Shown here in pieces: positions 8,635 through 17,773 of a stretch of DNA of 64,000 nucleotides (positions within the stretch are counted from its first letter, which is position 1; every line of letters begins with the position of its first letter). Made by a program: the position numbers and the translations under genes. This DNA is from CAZSSM01 sp964609385 (GTDB lineage: Bacteria > Planctomycetota > Planctomycetia > Isosphaerales > Isosphaeraceae). The notes under the pieces are model-generated. The model was not told the DNA's origin. It ran no database searches and saw only the letters and a program-made list of their open reading frames with translations. The stretch lies in the NCBI GenBank assembly GCA_964609385.1, contig CAZSSM010000040.1:1-64000 (forward strand), given 5' to 3'.

Positions 8635-9651
8635 TTGAAGTTCCTGATTCATCCGGCCGTCGAAGCATCACGATTGCAGGCCCTGCGTGGGGTGATCCCC
8701 CCAGGCCTCGAGGTCGTATTGGCCAACGTGATCGATGAAGAAGAGGCTTTGGGGGAGATCGCTGAGGCCGACGTTGTGCTGGGCAAACTGACCCCGGCGA
8801 TGCTCCAACGCGCTCAGCACTTGCAATGGGTCCAGGCCTTCACCGCCAGCCTCGAACACTACATCTTTCCGGAATTGGTGGAGCACCCGTGTGTGCTCAC
8901 CAATATGCGGGGACTGTTCGACGACGTGATCGCCGATCAGGTGATGGGCTACGTACTCTGCTTCGCGCGGAACCTCCACGTTTATTTGCGGCAACAGATC
9001 GAGCACCGCTACGAGCCTCGAGGGAGCGAGCGGGAGCGGGTCGATTTCGCCTCCGGACCGGGTCGGGTCAACGCGATTGACCGGGCCACGATCGACCTGA
9101 GACGGTCGCGGATGGGGATCTTCGGGTTCGGTCGGGCCGGTCAGGAGATCGCCCGACGCGCTGTCAGCTTTGGGATGACCGTCATCGGGGTTGACCGCCG
9201 CCCCGAGCGCAAAACGGTGCCTGAAGGGGTCGATGCGGTTTGGGGCCTAGAACTGCTCCCCCAGTTGATTCGGAACAGCGAGTTTCTGGTCATCTCCGCG
9301 CCCCACACGCCCGAGACCGAAGGGCTTTTCGATTCGGAGATGATCGGTCGGATGAAACCCGGCTCGTATCTGATCAACATCGGTCGCGGCGCAATCGTCA
9401 AACTCGATGCGGTCGTCGACGCGCTCCGCTCGGGACACCTGGCCGGAGCGGCCCTCGATGTCTACGAGATCGAGCCTTTACCCACCGAACATCCGCTCTG
9501 GGACGAACCCAACGCGATCCTGACGCCGCATACGGCCGGCTACTCGACTCGGATCGCCGAGCGACACCTCTCGACCCTGCTGGAGAACGTCAGCAACTTC
9601 TGCCATGGACGGCCGCTGATGAACGTCGTCAACAAACACTTGTGGTTCTAG
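8635..9651 (+). CDS. D-2-hydroxyacid dehydrogenase (NAD-dependent)
   Basis: A 338-residue member of the D-isomer-specific 2-hydroxyacid dehydrogenase family, which reduces 2-keto acids with NAD(P)H or oxidises the hydroxy acid. The NAD-binding domain shows MGIFGFGRAGQEIARRA (about residues 160-176). The catalytic trio is visible: Arg in INIGRGAIV, Glu in DVYEIEPLP and His in TPHTAGYS. The start is TTG, reading into KFLIHPAV. The substrate is not predictable from sequence; related enzymes include glyoxylate/hydroxypyruvate and phosphoglycerate dehydrogenases. Confidence 0.88.
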   Translation: MKFLIHPAVEASRLQALRGVIPPGLEVVLANVIDEEEALGEIAEADVVLGKLTPAMLQRAQHLQWVQAFTASLEHYIFPELVEHPCVLTNMRGLFDDVIADQVMGYVLCFARNLHVYLRQQIEHRYEPRGSERERVDFASGPGRVNAIDRATIDLRRSRMGIFGFGRAGQEIARRAVSFGMTVIGVDRRPERKTVPEGVDAVWGLELLPQLIRNSEFLVISAPHTPETEGLFDSEMIGRMKPGSYLINIGRGAIVKLDAVVDALRSGHLAGAALDVYEIEPLPTEHPLWDEPNAILTPHTAGYSTRIAERHLSTLLENVSNFCHGRPLMNVVNKHLWF

Positions 9652-9762
9652 CCTGATTCTTTGGACCCGCCGCCTGGTCGTTCGACGAGCCCACGTTCCG
9701 GGCCGCGTCGTCGGACACCGCTGGTGCGTTCGGTCGACAACGGATTGTCCCGAGGTATCACC

Positions 9763-10815
9763 GTGAATGTCCCGAGACGCCCGACCGCTGGCCCGCGCGG
9801 ACCTCAATGTGACCGGATTGGCCGACAACGCGACCCGAGTCGAGGGTCCCTCCGACGGGTGTTCCGGTGGGCCGGATCGCGGTCGACCTGGACCGTCCTG
9901 GTCCTGAACGCCGCACTGAGTTGGGCATCGCCCCCCATTCTCGGGCAAGAAGCACCACGCCCCCTCCCCGCCGACCGGTCCGCAACGGTCGCCTTCAACG
10001 ATGTGGCCTATGCGCACGTCGGAAACCAGACCTTAATGACCGACATGGTCTTGCCCGGTCCCGGATTCGGTCCCGGTCCGTTCCCGGCCGTCTTGGTCAT
10101 CCACGGCGGTGCTTGGAAGGGAGGGGACAAGGCCGACAATCGCCCGATCCTAGAGCAGTTGGCGCGTCGAGGATTCGTCGCCGTCTCGCCGCAATATCGG
10201 TTTTGTCCCGAGAACCGGTTCCCGGCCCAGATCCACGATCTCAAGGCGGTCGTCCGCTGGCTTAAAGACCATGCGGCGACCTACCGGGTCGATCCGGATC
10301 GGCTCGGCGCAGTCGGCTTCTCGTCGGGTGGTCATCTGGCAATGCTGCTCGGCTTGACCGATCCGGACGATGGCCTGGAACTGCCCGGACTCCCGGGCGA
10401 TGGGCCGGACACGAGGATCCGCGCGGTGGTCAACTACTTCGGTCCGATCGACCTGACCGCCTCGGACCTCTCGCCGGTCAGCGAGGCATTGGTCCGGGAC
10501 CTCCTCGGTGGCTCCATCGCGGAGAAGGGCGAGCTGGCGCGATTGGCCTCGCCCTTGCACTTCGTCACCGACGACGATCCCCCGATCCTGACCTTCCAAG
10601 GAACCCGAGACCCGCTGGTTCCCTATACCCAGGCGATCGCCTTGACCGAGGCGATGACCCAACAAGGGGTCGCCGGTCGCGTCGAGCTGATGATCGGTGG
10701 AGGGCACGGTGACCGCTGGGAACCGGCCGGCGGCGTTGAGCGGACGCTCGATCAGACGATCCTGTTCCTCGAGCAGCATCTCAAAGCGCCGAGCGGATCC
10801 CCCGAGGTCCGCTGA
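9763..10815 (+). CDS. Secreted alpha/beta-hydrolase, esterase of the BD-FAE/HSL-like type
   Basis: About 350 residues with an N-terminal signal peptide (hydrophobic run ending near SWASPPILGQ). The oxyanion motif HGGAW, the nucleophile elbow GFSSGGH, the acid in GTRDPLVP and the His in GGGHGDRW make a complete Ser-Asp-His triad. Such enzymes hydrolyse acetyl or feruloyl esters on polysaccharides or small esters; planctomycetes carry many. The GTG start at 9763 has GAGG 7 bases upstream; a TTG 102 bases earlier would give an Arg/Pro-rich extension and is less likely. Confidence 0.8.
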   Translation: MNVPRRPTAGPRGPQCDRIGRQRDPSRGSLRRVFRWAGSRSTWTVLVLNAALSWASPPILGQEAPRPLPADRSATVAFNDVAYAHVGNQTLMTDMVLPGPGFGPGPFPAVLVIHGGAWKGGDKADNRPILEQLARRGFVAVSPQYRFCPENRFPAQIHDLKAVVRWLKDHAATYRVDPDRLGAVGFSSGGHLAMLLGLTDPDDGLELPGLPGDGPDTRIRAVVNYFGPIDLTASDLSPVSEALVRDLLGGSIAEKGELARLASPLHFVTDDDPPILTFQGTRDPLVPYTQAIALTEAMTQQGVAGRVELMIGGGHGDRWEPAGGVERTLDQTILFLEQHLKAPSGSPEVR

Positions 10816-10835
10816 CCGTTTGAGCCTCAAGGGCG

Positions 10836-10856
10836 ATCGGTCGGCTCCGGACCGAT
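10836..10856. terminator. Candidate bidirectional terminator between convergent genes
   Basis: ATCGGTC (10836-10842) pairs with GACCGAT (10850-10856) round a 7-base loop. It lies 20 bases past the esterase stop and 57 bases past the end of the opposing M48 protease gene. Confidence 0.4.
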
Positions 10857-10912
10857 TCTCAAGGTCGAATCGTGGCGTTGGGGATTTCCCCTATCCGCTC
10901 TCTCTTCTCTCT

Positions 10913-12184
10913 TCAGGAGGGTCGCCGAGGTCCCCGCGATCCGCCGGCCCGATGAAAGACGCTCGGCGCGTCGTCGGTAGGTCCTTCGCCGGTGCAGAGA
11001 TGGCGGTTGTGCAGCAGTCGTTGCAATCCGGCAGGGTTAGCCAACAGCGTGAGGGCTGGGACCGTTGAAGCGTTTGCGGCGGGTGGGGTCGGCCAGGCGT
11101 ACCGTTCAGGTTTCGGTTCGAGCTGATCCAACCGGGCGAGCCGTTCGGCCAAGTCGGGATGAGGACCGGGATCGGTCTCGGACGAACCGACCTGTCTGCC
11201 CGATCCGGTGAGGTCGGTGCTTGGCCGATCCATCTGGGCCAGCAGTTCGTCGCGCAGTGGTCCGGGGAGTCGTCTCCAGAACTCGTGGAAGTAGGCATAG
11301 AGGTTACGGCGTCCCGCCTGTTCGGGGTTGTAATGGCGTGCGACCTCATCGAAGAGGTTCTGCGCGACGGCGACGCGCCGGAGGGCCTCGGCCAAGGTCT
11401 TGGGATCGGTCCGGTCGGCCGCCTCGGCGTCGGCGTGAAACTCCTGGGCCCGCGCGATCGGGGCGGCCAATCGACGGGCGACGGCCCGACCCAAGTGGGC
11501 CCAAGGCCGGAGCGGACTCGATGACGGCCGTCGACGCTGGTCCTCCATCACTTCGCGGTCCAAAGCGTTGGCGAACCGAATCAGGCTGGCGAGCCGGCCG
11601 GCATCACCCCCAGCCAGGTGGGCCAACTCGTGAGCGACGATGGCGCGAAGGTGGTGGCGATCCAAGACCATCAGCAGCGGGATCCCAAGCACCAGCGCCC
11701 GCTGATCAGCTCGACCTCCCCAAGCGACCAGGCAGCAGGTTGGCAGGCCGTGAATCCGGATCTGGCCAGGCTTGTGCAGCCCCCAAGGTTTGCAGAGTTG
11801 TTCGATATCGGCGAAGAGCCCCGGCGCGTCGCCGCGCGCGAGGATCAGGCCGAGTTCAGCGTCGGGGTTGCGCGGGCGAGGCGATCCTCCCCACGAACCC
11901 CCCAGCAGGCGGACGATCTCCGGCCAGGATCGGGCCTCGCCGTCGAGGCGTTGCCGCCAGATCAGCACCGCACCGCCCAGCAGAATCATCGGGATCGCCA
12001 GGATCAAGATGCCCAGCCGATAGATCATCCGCCAAGCCGCCAGGCCCATCCGTTGACGACGGAGTCGACCACGGAGGTTGACCTCGGCCGATTCATCGAC
12101 CGGCCCTGATTCGGCTGAGGCGCCGTTCCGCTTTGGTATTGGGGAACTGGCCGGCCTCGGAACCTCTGAGCCCTGCAATCGCAC
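10913..12184 (-). CDS. M48-family zinc metalloprotease, membrane anchored
   Basis: A 423-residue peptidase. One strong transmembrane segment spans about residues 56-77. The zinc site is complete: HELAH at residues 185-189 and the third ligand Glu248 in the sequence EFHAD. M48 proteases (Ste24/HtpX-like) degrade membrane or exported proteins. The start is GTG. It is transcribed divergently from a BlaI-type repressor gene across a 390-base intergenic region. BlaI regulators are normally paired with an M56 BlaR sensor protease, so this M48 enzyme may be under the same repressor, though that is inferred from position only. Confidence 0.83.
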   Translation of the reverse strand: MRLQGSEVPRPASSPIPKRNGASAESGPVDESAEVNLRGRLRRQRMGLAAWRMIYRLGILILAIPMILLGGAVLIWRQRLDGEARSWPEIVRLLGGSWGGSPRPRNPDAELGLILARGDAPGLFADIEQLCKPWGLHKPGQIRIHGLPTCCLVAWGGRADQRALVLGIPLLMVLDRHHLRAIVAHELAHLAGGDAGRLASLIRFANALDREVMEDQRRRPSSSPLRPWAHLGRAVARRLAAPIARAQEFHADAEAADRTDPKTLAEALRRVAVAQNLFDEVARHYNPEQAGRRNLYAYFHEFWRRLPGPLRDELLAQMDRPSTDLTGSGRQVGSSETDPGPHPDLAERLARLDQLEPKPERYAWPTPPAANASTVPALTLLANPAGLQRLLHNRHLCTGEGPTDDAPSVFHRAGGSRGPRRPS

Positions 12185-12280
12185 GCCGAATTGGCTCCTC
12201 GGCCACTCGAACTCGGCGCGGGGCAGAACCCAAGCTCAGGATTTCCTGAGGTCTGGGGGACTTCGCGTGAACCCCGCTCC

Positions 12281-12309
12281 TTGACGTGTTCGGACAATTG
12301 TCCTAGTAT
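12281..12309 (+). promoter_or_regulatory. Candidate blaI promoter with an operator palindrome in the spacer
   Basis: TTGACG (12281-12286) and TAGTAT (12304-12309) are separated by exactly 17 bases, an excellent housekeeping-sigma promoter. The spacer ends in the perfect 12-base palindrome GGACAATTGTCC (12292-12303), placed where a bound repressor would block RNA polymerase. BlaI-family proteins bind dyads over their own promoters, so autoregulation is a natural reading. It leaves an untranslated leader of about 260 bases before the blaI start. Confidence 0.6.
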
Positions 12310-12576
12310 GAAGAGACTTCCTCCCAAGGTCAAGCCGTCCTCGCTCACACATGCATGGCAAGATTCGGGTGAGCCTCGTGACGACAGCTCCGATGGGTTG
12401 GGAGTTGCGGATTTGGACCGGATCGGGGCGTAGATCACATGACTGCACTGTGGTTGTGTCCGGATCGCGGGTGCGGAATCACGATGGCCTCGATTCGTAA
12501 CGGCCATAGGATTTCCCGTTCCGTCCACGCACTTTGTCCCTGCCTGGTTGATTGACCTACCGAAGGGCCGCTCCCC

Positions 12577-12990
12577 ATGGCCAAACGACCTCCCACCATC
12601 CCGGACAGCGAATTGGATGTCTTGAAGGTGCTTTGGGCCGGCGGCGACGGCACCGTCCGCCAGATCCTCGAGCGCCTCAAAGAGGCCGGTCGTCAGTGGT
12701 CGTATGCGACTGTGGCGACGCTCCTGGATCGGTTAGAATCGAAGGGGTTGGTCCGCAGCGATCGCAGCGAACTGGCCTTCCTCTACCGTCCCGTGATCAC
12801 CGCTCAGGAAGTCCGTCAGCGCCGGGTCCAGAGCCTCATCGACAAGCTCTATGAAGGTGAGCCCGGGTTGCTGGTGCTCCACCTGCTTCGCAGCCATCCG
12901 CTTCGCAAGGATCAGGCCGAGCAGGTCCGTTCGCTCCTGGCCGATCTGGATCAAGAACTCCGGGAGGAAGCCGCGGCCGAGCCCGAGTGA
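12577..12990 (+). CDS. BlaI/MecI/CopY-family transcriptional repressor
   Basis: A 137-residue winged-helix regulator. The N-terminal DNA-binding domain is typical: ELDVLKVLWAGGDGTVRQIL followed by WSYATVATLLDRLESKGLV, then a basic wing and a C-terminal dimerisation helix region. These repressors are inactivated by proteolysis or dissociation after a membrane sensor signal. No M56-type sensor lies in the window; the divergent M48 protease and the downstream membrane protein are the only obvious partners. The gene is 76 bases upstream of the membrane-protein gene and probably cotranscribed with it. A candidate operator lies in its promoter. Confidence 0.88.
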   Translation: MAKRPPTIPDSELDVLKVLWAGGDGTVRQILERLKEAGRQWSYATVATLLDRLESKGLVRSDRSELAFLYRPVITAQEVRQRRVQSLIDKLYEGEPGLLVLHLLRSHPLRKDQAEQVRSLLADLDQELREEAAAEPE

Positions 12991-13066
12991 ATCGGATCGA
13001 TCGGTCGAAGTCTTCCGCGATCGGCGGCCTGGCCCCATCCGTCGTCGAACTGCGGAGGACTGAGCT

Positions 13067-14200
13067 ATGACGCGCGACCCCGAAGAGACTCGGACCGATT
13101 CCGATCCGCAGCCGGACCGCCCGTCCGACCAGACCTATCCGCTGGTCTCTGTCGGGGAAGAGAACCCCAAGGCCAATCCGAGCGATGATGCCCCCATCGT
13201 TCCGGAGATCATCGCCCCACCCACCGCCGAGCCGGCACCCGCGACGACGCCCCCGGTCTCAAAGACTCTGGATATCACGCCTGCCTTGCCGGTCGACCCG
13301 TCGTCGGATCCTCCGGTCGCGATCGGTCCGATTTCCTGGCGATGGAGTGAGGCCCTGACCTATCCGATCCGAGGCATCGAACCTGTGATCATCCTCCTGA
13401 CATTGCCGCCGATGGTGAGCATCACCTCAGTGCTCATCTTCGGTTTATTCCCGTATCTGGAAACGGGTATGATTCATGAGCGTCTCGGCAGTTTGTGGGT
13501 GGGCGGGATCTGCCTGTTCCTCCTGGTGGCGATGATGAGCTACCTGTATCGCTATGCCGAGCTGATCGTGCAAACGGTTCAAGACGAAGAACACGAACCG
13601 CCCCGTCGACCGATCTTTTTCAGCGGCGCCATGGTCGGGGCGATCCTGCGGACGGTGGCCACGAGCGTGATGCTGTTCGGGCCGGTCATCGGTCTAGCCT
13701 ACTACTATGGTCCACGAGACCTTTTCCTACAGGTCGATCTGGTCGCCTTGACGATCCTGTTCTTGCAATTCTGTCCATTGGCTGCGCTGCTACCGGCGGC
13801 CCTGTCGGCCACGTCTCAGGATGAGCATCCACTGGCGGCCCACCCGCTTCGCCTGGTGGCCATCCACCGCCAGTGGCGTCGCGAAGCATTGCCGTTGGTC
13901 GGCCTGGTCCTGGCCGTCGGACCGCCCCTAGCCCTCGCGGCGGTGGGCCTGATTTGGCTCTATTCCCGAGCCATCTGGATTGCGATCGGCCTGCAAGTCG
14001 TCTATTGGCTCGTCGTCTGTATCCTGGTCTTCATCGTCGCGCACCAGGTCGGCGTGCTGACCGAATATGGGATTCGCCGGACCCGGGCCGAAGAGGAGGC
14101 CGAGGCCGAACAGTCCGAAACCGAGTCGGACGAAACACCCCCCAATCCGGGAACACTCTGGATCGGACCCGCCTCGATGACCAATCATCCGACGCGGTAA
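13067..14200 (+). CDS. Multi-pass membrane protein of unknown function
   Basis: 377 residues. The first about 85 are a Pro/Asp/Glu-rich soluble tail. About six hydrophobic segments follow between residues 100 and 340 (for example VIILLTLPPMVSITSVLIFG and LWVGGICLFLLVAMMSYLY), and then an acidic C-terminal tail rich in Glu. The layout resembles DUF4013-like planctomycete membrane proteins, but I cannot name a family with confidence. It follows blaI on the same strand and may belong to its regulon. Confidence 0.6.
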   Translation: MTRDPEETRTDSDPQPDRPSDQTYPLVSVGEENPKANPSDDAPIVPEIIAPPTAEPAPATTPPVSKTLDITPALPVDPSSDPPVAIGPISWRWSEALTYPIRGIEPVIILLTLPPMVSITSVLIFGLFPYLETGMIHERLGSLWVGGICLFLLVAMMSYLYRYAELIVQTVQDEEHEPPRRPIFFSGAMVGAILRTVATSVMLFGPVIGLAYYYGPRDLFLQVDLVALTILFLQFCPLAALLPAALSATSQDEHPLAAHPLRLVAIHRQWRREALPLVGLVLAVGPPLALAAVGLIWLYSRAIWIAIGLQVVYWLVVCILVFIVAHQVGVLTEYGIRRTRAEEEAEAEQSETESDETPPNPGTLWIGPASMTNHPTR

Positions 14201-14294
14201 TGATCCATTCGTTAGATCGAAGTAGTTCCAATCGGGTAAACGAATGCCACCCTTCTGATGATGTTGAAGATCAGCCTGAAACCAATGCGGTCAC

Positions 14295-14609
14295 TCAACT
14301 GGGCGGGACCGGCTTATCGGCGGAGATCACATCGGGGCCTTGGCCGGCCCGGCGCTCGTAGTACCCGTCACCGGCCTTGACATATTTGGTGAATCCGAGT
14401 TGGTCCAGCTTTTTGTCGTCGCTGACCTGGGCCGTCATTCGGGCGTCGGAGTTGGGTCCGAGGATCCGCGCCGGCAGGATCACGCGACGGACCGGCCGAC
14501 CGGACTCGGGATGATGTTCCAGGAGAGGGTCGGTCATCCGCTGATCGACCTCGAACCGCTCCCCACGACTTCCGTCCGGCTCGATCACTTCATAAACATA
14601 CGTCGGCAT
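14295..14609 (-). CDS. FmdB-like small protein lacking the zinc-ribbon cysteines
   Basis: 104 residues beginning MPTYVYEV, the hallmark start of FmdB-family putative regulators (normally MPTYEYRC with two CxxC pairs). The family's middle element is kept as RMTDPLLEHHPESGRPVRRV, but every cysteine of the zinc ribbon is absent. The start was placed at the conserved MPTY; the frame extends 15 codons further upstream without support. The function is unknown; without zinc ligands it is probably not a classical ribbon. Confidence 0.65.
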   Translation of the reverse strand: MPTYVYEVIEPDGSRGERFEVDQRMTDPLLEHHPESGRPVRRVILPARILGPNSDARMTAQVSDDKKLDQLGFTKYVKAGDGYYERRAGQGPDVISADKPVPPS

Positions 14610-14750
14610 CCTGGGACCCTCTTGGCGACCTCGCGGATTGAGTTCGGCCTCCATTCTCGGAGGCCCGCATAAAGGAATTGTACACGCGAGCCCGCGACGC
14701 GGAGCGATGTGTCACCGGCGTCCCGTGGTATCTCCCGGTGACCGACGATC

Positions 14751-15929
14751 TCAGGCCGGGCTGAACGGTTCGGCCGGGGTGGGGTAGAGGGTCGGCTCGA
14801 CGCCCTGTTGGGCGGTCTGCAAGCGGTGTTCGACCTGGGCGACCGCCTCAGCGCTATCGAGCAATTCCAAGCTCTGCTCGACGACGAACCGGCCACGTGG
14901 GGCGAGGGTCACCACACGGCCTTGACGCTTCTCGAAGGGCAGGGGATTGGGATAATTGGTCCCCGGTTCGAGGCCTGTGACGTAGCCCTCGTTTGGACCG
15001 CCGGTTTGCTTCCAGAGTGTGAAGCAGGGCAGTTGGTCGACCTGGAAGCCGAGCACGACCGCCTTGTCACCGCTGGGGTTTCGCAGCATGGCCAGGGTCT
15101 GCTGGGGCGCCTCGACGACCTGCGGCTGGAAGAAGTAGACCTGCTCGGTGAAGCCCGGTTCGGGCGGACCATAGGTGGCGAAGGTGTCCAGGCCCTCCTG
15201 GGCGCGGGCGTCTCGGGGAACGATCGTTTGGCTGGGTAGGATCATCTGGGCTCCATCGCCGAGGTAGGGCGGTCCGAAGTTCCAGTGATAGAGGACTTGG
15301 ATCTCGCCAGGCGTGTCGCCCAGGTTGACGAACTCGTCGCGGAGCAGGACCCGGTTCGAGCCCAGGCTCATCTGGAGCCGGGTGATCATCCGGATCTGAG
15401 GGGCGAACAGGCGCGCTTCGTCGACCTGCCCTTCGACGATCAGGCTCAAGGGCGGACCGGGATCGACCTCGACGGCCACGGCGTGGGCCGGTCGGTTGGA
15501 GATCCGGCCATGGAGCGGGACGATCGTCCCGGGTAGCGGCGAGTCGGTGATGAACGGAGCGCCGTTGGACTCCAGACCGCAGCGGGCCAACAACTCGTCG
15601 AATCCGTCGAGCCAGCCCAGACCACCTTGGGAATTCAAATCGATATGCGAAGGATGGATCGGGCCGTCTCGGACCGGCGAGGACCATCCCAAGGCGTCGC
15701 CTCGATACTGCCCGCGCCAGAGGTTCATCCCGCGCGTTGGGACGACCGACAGGCTCAGGACACCGTTGTTGAGCGTGACCAGGTCGACCCCGTCGCGACG
15801 ACCGCCTCGGAGCCGACGTTTGGTGATCGACCACGGGACCGTCGAGGGCAGGCCCAGATCGCCGGCGCCCAACGAGAACGTCTCCAGCCAGATGTCCCGC
15901 GCCACATCGGTCAACACATAACGGCTCAT
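14751..15929 (-). CDS. DUF4432 aldose-1-epimerase-like protein
   Basis: 392 residues of the galactose-mutarotase-like beta-sandwich superfamily, DUF4432 type. Conserved features include VVPTRGMNLWRG near the N-terminus, VPLHGRISNRPAH (a likely catalytic His region), VLYHWNFGPPYLG (the second His region) and LEPGTNYPNP near the C-terminus. Members are predicted to bind or epimerise sugars. The ATG at 15929 is preceded by GGGAGATCGAGGC, a good ribosome site; the frame extends eight codons upstream without one. Its neighbour on the opposite strand is a sugar-type oxidoreductase. Confidence 0.8.
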   Translation of the reverse strand: MSRYVLTDVARDIWLETFSLGAGDLGLPSTVPWSITKRRLRGGRRDGVDLVTLNNGVLSLSVVPTRGMNLWRGQYRGDALGWSSPVRDGPIHPSHIDLNSQGGLGWLDGFDELLARCGLESNGAPFITDSPLPGTIVPLHGRISNRPAHAVAVEVDPGPPLSLIVEGQVDEARLFAPQIRMITRLQMSLGSNRVLLRDEFVNLGDTPGEIQVLYHWNFGPPYLGDGAQMILPSQTIVPRDARAQEGLDTFATYGPPEPGFTEQVYFFQPQVVEAPQQTLAMLRNPSGDKAVVLGFQVDQLPCFTLWKQTGGPNEGYVTGLEPGTNYPNPLPFEKRQGRVVTLAPRGRFVVEQSLELLDSAEAVAQVEHRLQTAQQGVEPTLYPTPAEPFSPA

Positions 15930-16228
15930 GCCTCGATCTCCCGGCCCGACCACTCCTGTGGCCGCGCGTTGATGTCCGACTTTCGGGGGACTGAACCGCC
16001 CGGGCGCTCCGTGACTTTCGTGACTCGCGACGCCCGGCTCCTACGGTTGACGGATTCCCCACAGCCCATCCTATAGCCATGCATTCGCCGACTCTACGGA
16101 TGGCCGATCACCTTCGTTCGGATCGAGCCGGTCGGCTTGAGTGAAGGGCATTGTTGAGATACGGTGAAGGCCACGAGCCTCACGTGATCCCGATGCACGG
16201 TCATCCCTTCAATGCCGGAGCACCCCCC

Positions 16229-17644
16229 ATGAGTTCCCTCCGTCCCATGCATCCCGAGCCCTCGACGTCCGATTCCTGCAACTTCCAAGCCAACACGCCG
16301 ACCGGCCATCGCCGCGACTTCCTCAAAGCGACCGCCGGCCTGCTGGCCTTCCCGACGATCGTCCCTTCGCGGGTCTTCGGCGAGGACGCGCCCAGCAACC
16401 GCGTCGTCGTCGGCTGCATCGGCCTGGGCAACCAGGGCACACCGGTCATGCAACGGTTTCTCCGGACGCCCGGCGTCCAGGTCGTCGCGGTCTGTGACGT
16501 CAACCGGGGCAGCGGTGGCTATAAGAGCGACAGCCAGTTCCTAGGGCGGGAGCCGGCCCGTCGGATCGTCGAGGCCCACTATGCCGAGCAGTCTCGGAGC
16601 GGTCGGCTCGTCGCAGCGGGTTGCACATCGACAGGCGACTTTCGCGAACTGCTCGGCCGCGACGACATCGATGCGGTCACCGTGGTCACCCCTGATCATT
16701 GGCACGCCGCGATCACCATCGCGGCCTGTCGAGCCGGCAAAGACGTCTACTGTGAGAAGCCCCTCTCTTTGACCGTCGACGATGGCCGCGCGATGGTTCG
16801 GGCCGTCCGCGAACACCAACGCGTCCTCCAGACCGGCAGCCAAGAGCGGTCCAACGCCCGCGCTGAGGCGATCTGTCGGATGGTCCGAGAGGGCAAGTTG
16901 GGCGAACTCCGACGCGTCGTCACCAATGTCGGTACCAACAACAAGGTCGGGCCGGGACCCGGTTGGTCTCCCAAGCCCGTGCCCGAAGGGTTCGACTATG
17001 ACTTCTGGCTCGGCCCAGCGCCTGAGGAGCCCTATCACCCGGATCGCTGCCTCTATCGGTTCCGATTCCTCTATGACTATTCCGGCGGTCAAATCACCAA
17101 CTTCGGCGCCCACTCCAACGACCTGGCCCAATGGGGGCTCGACGCCGACCGGACCGGGCCGATCGCCATCGAATCGCTGGAGGCCGAGTTCCCCGAGCCC
17201 GGCAGCCTCTTCGACACCGCGCTTCGGACCCGATTTCGTTGCCGCTACGCCAACGGCGTCGAACTGCTCTGTCAGACCGCCTCGCCGGCCGTCCAGGTCC
17301 GCTTCGAGTGCGAGGACGGTTGGATCGAGACCGGCTACGGCGGGACCCGTGCCAGCCGCGAGGAGTGGTTGACGGATCTGCCCGAGCCCGACCGCAACGG
17401 CCGCTCGCCAGCGGAAAACCACGTGCTCAACTTTGTCGAATGCGTCCGGACCCGACGCGACCCCGTCGCTCCGGTCGAAGTCGGCCATCGGAGCGCCACG
17501 CTCTGCCACCTTGGCGTGATCGCCTCGAGGCTCGGCCCGTCTGGTGAACTCGCCTGGGACCCCCAGGCCGAACGCTTCCTTAACAGCGAGCCGGCCAACG
17601 CCTACCTCGAACGACCGATGCGCTCCCCTTGGACACTCGCCTGA
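16229..17644 (+). CDS. Gfo/Idh/MocA-family oxidoreductase with Tat signal
   Basis: About 471 residues. The twin-arginine signal is HRRDFLKATAGLLAFPTIV. The NAD-binding domain follows with VVVGCIGLGNQGTPVMQRFL, the substrate-side VTPDHWHAAITIAA and the family motif DVYCEKPLSL. The C-terminal alpha/beta domain includes the GGQITNFGAHSNDLAQWGL region with the catalytic-type His. Such exported dehydrogenases oxidise or epimerise sugars and inositols; the substrate is unknown. ATG 16229 has GGAG 8 bases upstream. They are strongly expanded in planctomycetes. Confidence 0.88.
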   Translation: MSSLRPMHPEPSTSDSCNFQANTPTGHRRDFLKATAGLLAFPTIVPSRVFGEDAPSNRVVVGCIGLGNQGTPVMQRFLRTPGVQVVAVCDVNRGSGGYKSDSQFLGREPARRIVEAHYAEQSRSGRLVAAGCTSTGDFRELLGRDDIDAVTVVTPDHWHAAITIAACRAGKDVYCEKPLSLTVDDGRAMVRAVREHQRVLQTGSQERSNARAEAICRMVREGKLGELRRVVTNVGTNNKVGPGPGWSPKPVPEGFDYDFWLGPAPEEPYHPDRCLYRFRFLYDYSGGQITNFGAHSNDLAQWGLDADRTGPIAIESLEAEFPEPGSLFDTALRTRFRCRYANGVELLCQTASPAVQVRFECEDGWIETGYGGTRASREEWLTDLPEPDRNGRSPAENHVLNFVECVRTRRDPVAPVEVGHRSATLCHLGVIASRLGPSGELAWDPQAERFLNSEPANAYLERPMRSPWTLA

Positions 17645-17728
17645 GTGGCAAAGGGAGGCCGATCATCCTTGAGGTCCGGACGGTTTTCGCGTTCGGACCC
17701 CCAAACGATTTGTTGAGGGCGGCTGTTT

Positions 17729-17758
17729 ATACGCGATTGAAATAATCGATTCGCGTAT
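17729..17758. terminator. Candidate terminator between convergent genes
   Basis: ATACGCGA (17729-17736) pairs exactly with TCGCGTAT (17751-17758) around a 14-base loop, between the oxidoreductase stop and the PIG-L gene stop on the other strand. A TTTAT run lies just outside the left arm and favours termination of minus-strand transcription only weakly. Confidence 0.4.
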
Positions 17759-17773
17759 GTTTCAATCCGGGGA

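Noticed and set aside
17759..17768. GTTTCAATCC, resembling the end of a CRISPR repeat on the minus strand
   Set aside because: It lies beside the PIG-L stop codon with no dyad, no second copy and no spacer-like periodicity.
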